Shown here: one piece after another, positions 6,235 through 8,559 of the stretch
Position numbering within the stretch: the first letter of the stretch is position 1
Layout of the letters: each line of letters opens with the position of its first letter
DNA from: Planctomycetota bacterium
GTDB lineage: Bacteria; Planctomycetota; Phycisphaerae; WQYP01; JAJZKY01
Direction of reading: 5' to 3'
DNA: 8,559 bases
NCBI GenBank assembly: GCA_021803885.1
Contig: JAJZKY010000166.1
Span: 1 to 8,559, forward strand
Notes under the pieces: generated by a model
What the model was told of the DNA's origin: nothing
What the model saw: only the letters and a program-made list of their open reading frames with translations
Database searches by the model: none
Made by a program: the position numbers and the translations under genes

Positions 6235-7728
6235 GTGCTGGTCTTGTTGCCGCTGATCCTGCTCACGCTGGGCGCCTTGGCACCTCTGTTCCTCGGCCGT
6301 CAGGCGCGGGCCATCCGGCTTGTGTCCTTGGTGTTCAGTGCACTGGCGCTGGTGGCGGCCGTGGTGGGAATTGCCCAGGCTCCGCAGCAGGTCAACCTCC
6401 CGTGGCTGCCGGCACTGGGCCTGTCCCTTTCGCTGCAACTAGACGGGTTGTCCATGTTCTTAGTAGCGCTGACCGCCCTTGCCACCTTGGCGGTGGTGGC
6501 GTTTTCAGATGAGACCGAGCGGCCTGCCGGTTACTATTCGTTGATCTTGCTGATGGCAGCTACGGCCGTTGGCACCTTCCTCAGCACCAACCTGCTGGTC
6601 TTTTATGTGTTCTGGGAACTGATGATCATCCCGGGCTACCTGCTGATCGGAACCTATGGGCAGGGACCGGACAGCCGCAGGGCGGCCCTCAAGTTCCTGG
6701 TCTACTCGTTGGTCCCGTCTGCCTTTTTGCTGGTGGCGATCGTCACTCTGGCAGTGGCAGCCGCACCGGCCATCGGCCACCTCAGTTTCAACCTGGATCA
6801 ACTGCTGGCGGTCCACCTGCCGGCCGCCACGCAGAACTGGATCTTCTTGCTGTTCGCGGCTTCCTTTATGGTGAAGGTGCCGATCTGGCCCTTGCACGCC
6901 TGGATGCCGGACGCCTATGGAGAAAGCCGGCCTCAGGTGGCGGCCATGCTGTCCGGCGTGTTGTCCAAAACGGGCCTGTATGCCTTGATCCGCTTCGCCT
7001 TTCCGCTCTTGCCTGAGGCTGCTCGCCTGTTTGCGCCGGCCCTGGCCGTGATCGCCCTGATCTCGATCTTATACGGTGCCTGGATCGCGCTCACCCACCG
7101 CGATGGCCGGATGGTGATCGCCTACTCGTCCCTGTCGCACCTCGGACTGGTGTTCTTGGGTGTGGTGGCGCTCAATGCGCTCGGCTTGGACGGGGCCGTC
7201 TTGCAGATGCTCAACCACGGCATCTACGCCGTGGCCCTGTTCTTACTGTTTGGCATGGTGGAGGAGGCGGCTGGGACTCGGCTGCTGGCCAAACTGGGCG
7301 GCGTTGCCGGCCGGGCGGCGCTGTTTGCCGGCTTCCTTTGGATCACGGTGCTGGCTGCCTTGGGTTTGCCCGGTTTGAATGGCTTCGCCGGTGAGTTCTT
7401 GCTGCTGCTTGGCATCTTCCGCACCAGCCAGGTGTGGGCCTGGATCGCCATCGCCGCTGTAATCTTCTCAGCGGCCTACTTCATTCGCCTGTTCCAGCTC
7501 ACCGCCCAGGGCGCCACTGAGGTGGAGCTGATCCGGCCGCTGCGGCTCAGTCCGATCAGATTCGCAGTACTTGTGCCCTTCGTTGTGTTGATGGTCTATA
7601 TCGGGTTCGCCCCGGCACAAGTCACGAGCCGGGTGCAGCCGGTCGCCCAGTCCATCGCCCGCTTGGAGGCCCGCGCAGCTCTGACCCAGCCGGTCGGTAA
7701 TTACAGCTGGGAGGCTAGCCGCCAGTGA
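6235..7728 (+). CDS. nuoM: NADH-quinone oxidoreductase subunit M (middle antiporter-like subunit)
   Basis: NuoM is the middle of the three antiporter-like channels in the membrane arm. The protein is 497 residues from a GTG start, close to the 509 of E. coli, with about fourteen membrane helices. Key residues are present: Glu128 in TM5 (FYVFWELMIIPGYLLIG), Lys214 in TM7 (FMVKVPIWPLHAWMPDAY), Lys245 in TM8 (GVLSKTGLYALIRF), His328 (QMLNHGIYAVALFLL) and Glu387 in TM12 (LPGLNGFAGEFLLLLG). Two places differ from the usual text. The loop after TM7 reads GESRPQVAAMLSG, where many NuoM have EAPT. The motif normally written D-(I/M)-K-R before IAYSS is DGRMV. Neither removes a residue known as essential. 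The stop overlaps the nuoN start by four bases (GTGA). The position between nuoL and nuoN is standard. Confidence 0.96.
   Translation: MLVLLPLILLTLGALAPLFLGRQARAIRLVSLVFSALALVAAVVGIAQAPQQVNLPWLPALGLSLSLQLDGLSMFLVALTALATLAVVAFSDETERPAGYYSLILLMAATAVGTFLSTNLLVFYVFWELMIIPGYLLIGTYGQGPDSRRAALKFLVYSLVPSAFLLVAIVTLAVAAAPAIGHLSFNLDQLLAVHLPAATQNWIFLLFAASFMVKVPIWPLHAWMPDAYGESRPQVAAMLSGVLSKTGLYALIRFAFPLLPEAARLFAPALAVIALISILYGAWIALTHRDGRMVIAYSSLSHLGLVFLGVVALNALGLDGAVLQMLNHGIYAVALFLLFGMVEEAAGTRLLAKLGGVAGRAALFAGFLWITVLAALGLPGLNGFAGEFLLLLGIFRTSQVWAWIAIAAVIFSAAYFIRLFQLTAQGATEVELIRPLRLSPIRFAVLVPFVVLMVYIGFAPAQVTSRVQPVAQSIARLEARAALTQPVGNYSWEASRQ
7709..7714 (+). promoter_or_regulatory. Ribosome binding site for nuoN
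   Basis: GGGAGG lies in the end of nuoM, 10 bases before the GTG at 7725. The spacing is slightly long, but the GTGA overlap with the nuoM stop supports this start through coupling. Confidence 0.5.
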
Positions 7729-8559
7729 ATCTACCACTGATCGTGCCGCCGCAGGTGGCCTTTAGCCTCATCTCGCCGGACCTGGCGCTTTTGGTCACAT
7801 CGGTGGTGATTTTGGCGGTGGCCTTGTTCTTGGCCCCCGAACAGGGCATCAGGTGGCTAGCCTGGCTGGCGGCCGCCGGCATCTTGGTCGCTGCTGGAAG
7901 CGACGTCATCCTCCTGCTCGGATCTCAGCTGCCGGCCACCACCTTCAGCGGCAGTCTGGTCATGGACCCTTTGGCCGAGGTTCTCGATCTGGTGATCCTG
8001 GCCGCTGCCCTGCTCGCTGTGCTGCTGGCTGCTAACCGGCCGGAGGCTTCTCCAGACTATCTGGCGCTGACGCTTTGGTCGGCGATCGGGATGATGGTGC
8101 TGGTCTCGGCCCACGACCTGATCGTGCTGTTTTTGGCAGTTGAGGTGCTGTCGCTGCCGCTGTACATCCTATGCGCCTTCCGGCCGGATCGGCCGACCTC
8201 GCTTGAGGCCGCGGTCAAGTACTTTTTGCTCGGTGCATTTTCATCCGGGTTTTTGCTCTACGGTCTGGCACTGTTGTTCGGTGTCAGCGGCGGCACCAAT
8301 CTGACCCAGGTGGCGGCGGCATTGGCCACCGTCGGCAGCGCCTCTTTATTCGGGCACGGGGCGATCGGGACAGCGCTGATCGCAGAAGTGGGCATCGGCT
8401 TGGTGGTGGTCGGCCTCGGCTTCAAGCTGGCTGCCGTACCCTTCCACCAGTGGGTGCCAGACGTCTATGAAGGGGCCCCCACCTCAGTGGTGACCTTCAT
8501 GTCCGTGGGCACCAAGGTGGCCGCGTTTGGCGTGCTCGCTCGCCTGGTGGACACGGTGT
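7725..8559 (+). CDS. nuoN: NADH-quinone oxidoreductase subunit N, N-terminal part (3' end outside window)
   Basis: NuoN is the antiporter-like channel closest to the quinone site. An open frame runs from a GTG at 7725 to the right edge without a stop, giving 278 complete codons, a little over half of a usual NuoN (about 480 residues). The expected motifs are in order: Glu140 in TM5 (LFLAVEVLSLPLYILCAF), the following EAAVKYFLLGAFSSGFLLYG with Lys165, Lys234 in TM7 (LGFKLAAVPFHQWVPDVYEG), and Lys264 in TM8 (FMSVGTKVAAFGVLARL). The APTSVVTF stretch after TM7 is typical. The start overlaps the nuoM stop (GTGA). An upstream alternative is unlikely because the N-terminus already leads directly into the first helix. 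The C-terminal part, including the TM12 lysine, cannot be judged. Confidence 0.95.
   Translation, partial: MNLPLIVPPQVAFSLISPDLALLVTSVVILAVALFLAPEQGIRWLAWLAAAGILVAAGSDVILLLGSQLPATTFSGSLVMDPLAEVLDLVILAAALLAVLLAANRPEASPDYLALTLWSAIGMMVLVSAHDLIVLFLAVEVLSLPLYILCAFRPDRPTSLEAAVKYFLLGAFSSGFLLYGLALLFGVSGGTNLTQVAAALATVGSASLFGHGAIGTALIAEVGIGLVVVGLGFKLAAVPFHQWVPDVYEGAPTSVVTFMSVGTKVAAFGVLARLVDTV

Overview
The window is one uninterrupted, co-directional stretch of a nuo operon, which encodes respiratory complex I (proton-pumping NADH:quinone oxidoreductase). Every gene is on the + strand. The order is nuoF (3' end only), nuoG, nuoH, nuoJ, nuoK, nuoL, nuoM, nuoN (5' part only, running off the right edge). 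Coding density is essentially total. The longest gap is 22 bases (nuoH to nuoJ). Two junctions are 4-base stop/start overlaps (nuoF/nuoG and nuoM/nuoN), and nuoG/nuoH abut exactly. Strong GGAGG-type ribosome binding sites precede most starts. I see no promoter, terminator, RNA gene, mobile element or CRISPR array.

The DNA is GC-rich (roughly 60-65 percent by eye) with two GTG starts and purine-rich Shine-Dalgarno sites. The subunit sequences are ordinary bacterial complex I. The NuoG style (N7 cluster ligands kept, about 724 residues) is compatible with a GC-rich Gram-positive, Chloroflexi-type or related lineage. I cannot place it more closely from this sequence.

The genes divide into the electron-input arm and the membrane arm. 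NuoF (N3 iron-sulfur ligands visible) and NuoG (N1b, N5, N4 and N7 ligands all present) carry electrons from NADH. NuoH forms much of the quinone chamber. NuoJ and NuoK form the central hydrophilic axis. NuoN, NuoM and NuoL are the three antiporter-like proton-channel subunits.

Two points stand out in an otherwise textbook operon. First, nuoI, normally between nuoH and nuoJ and supplying the N6a/N6b clusters that link NuoG to the quinone-reducing end, is absent from its usual place. Second, NuoL has alanine (residue 147) where the near-universal TM5 glutamate (E. coli Glu144) should be, while its other key charged residues are intact. I found no sign of a new system outside complex I.
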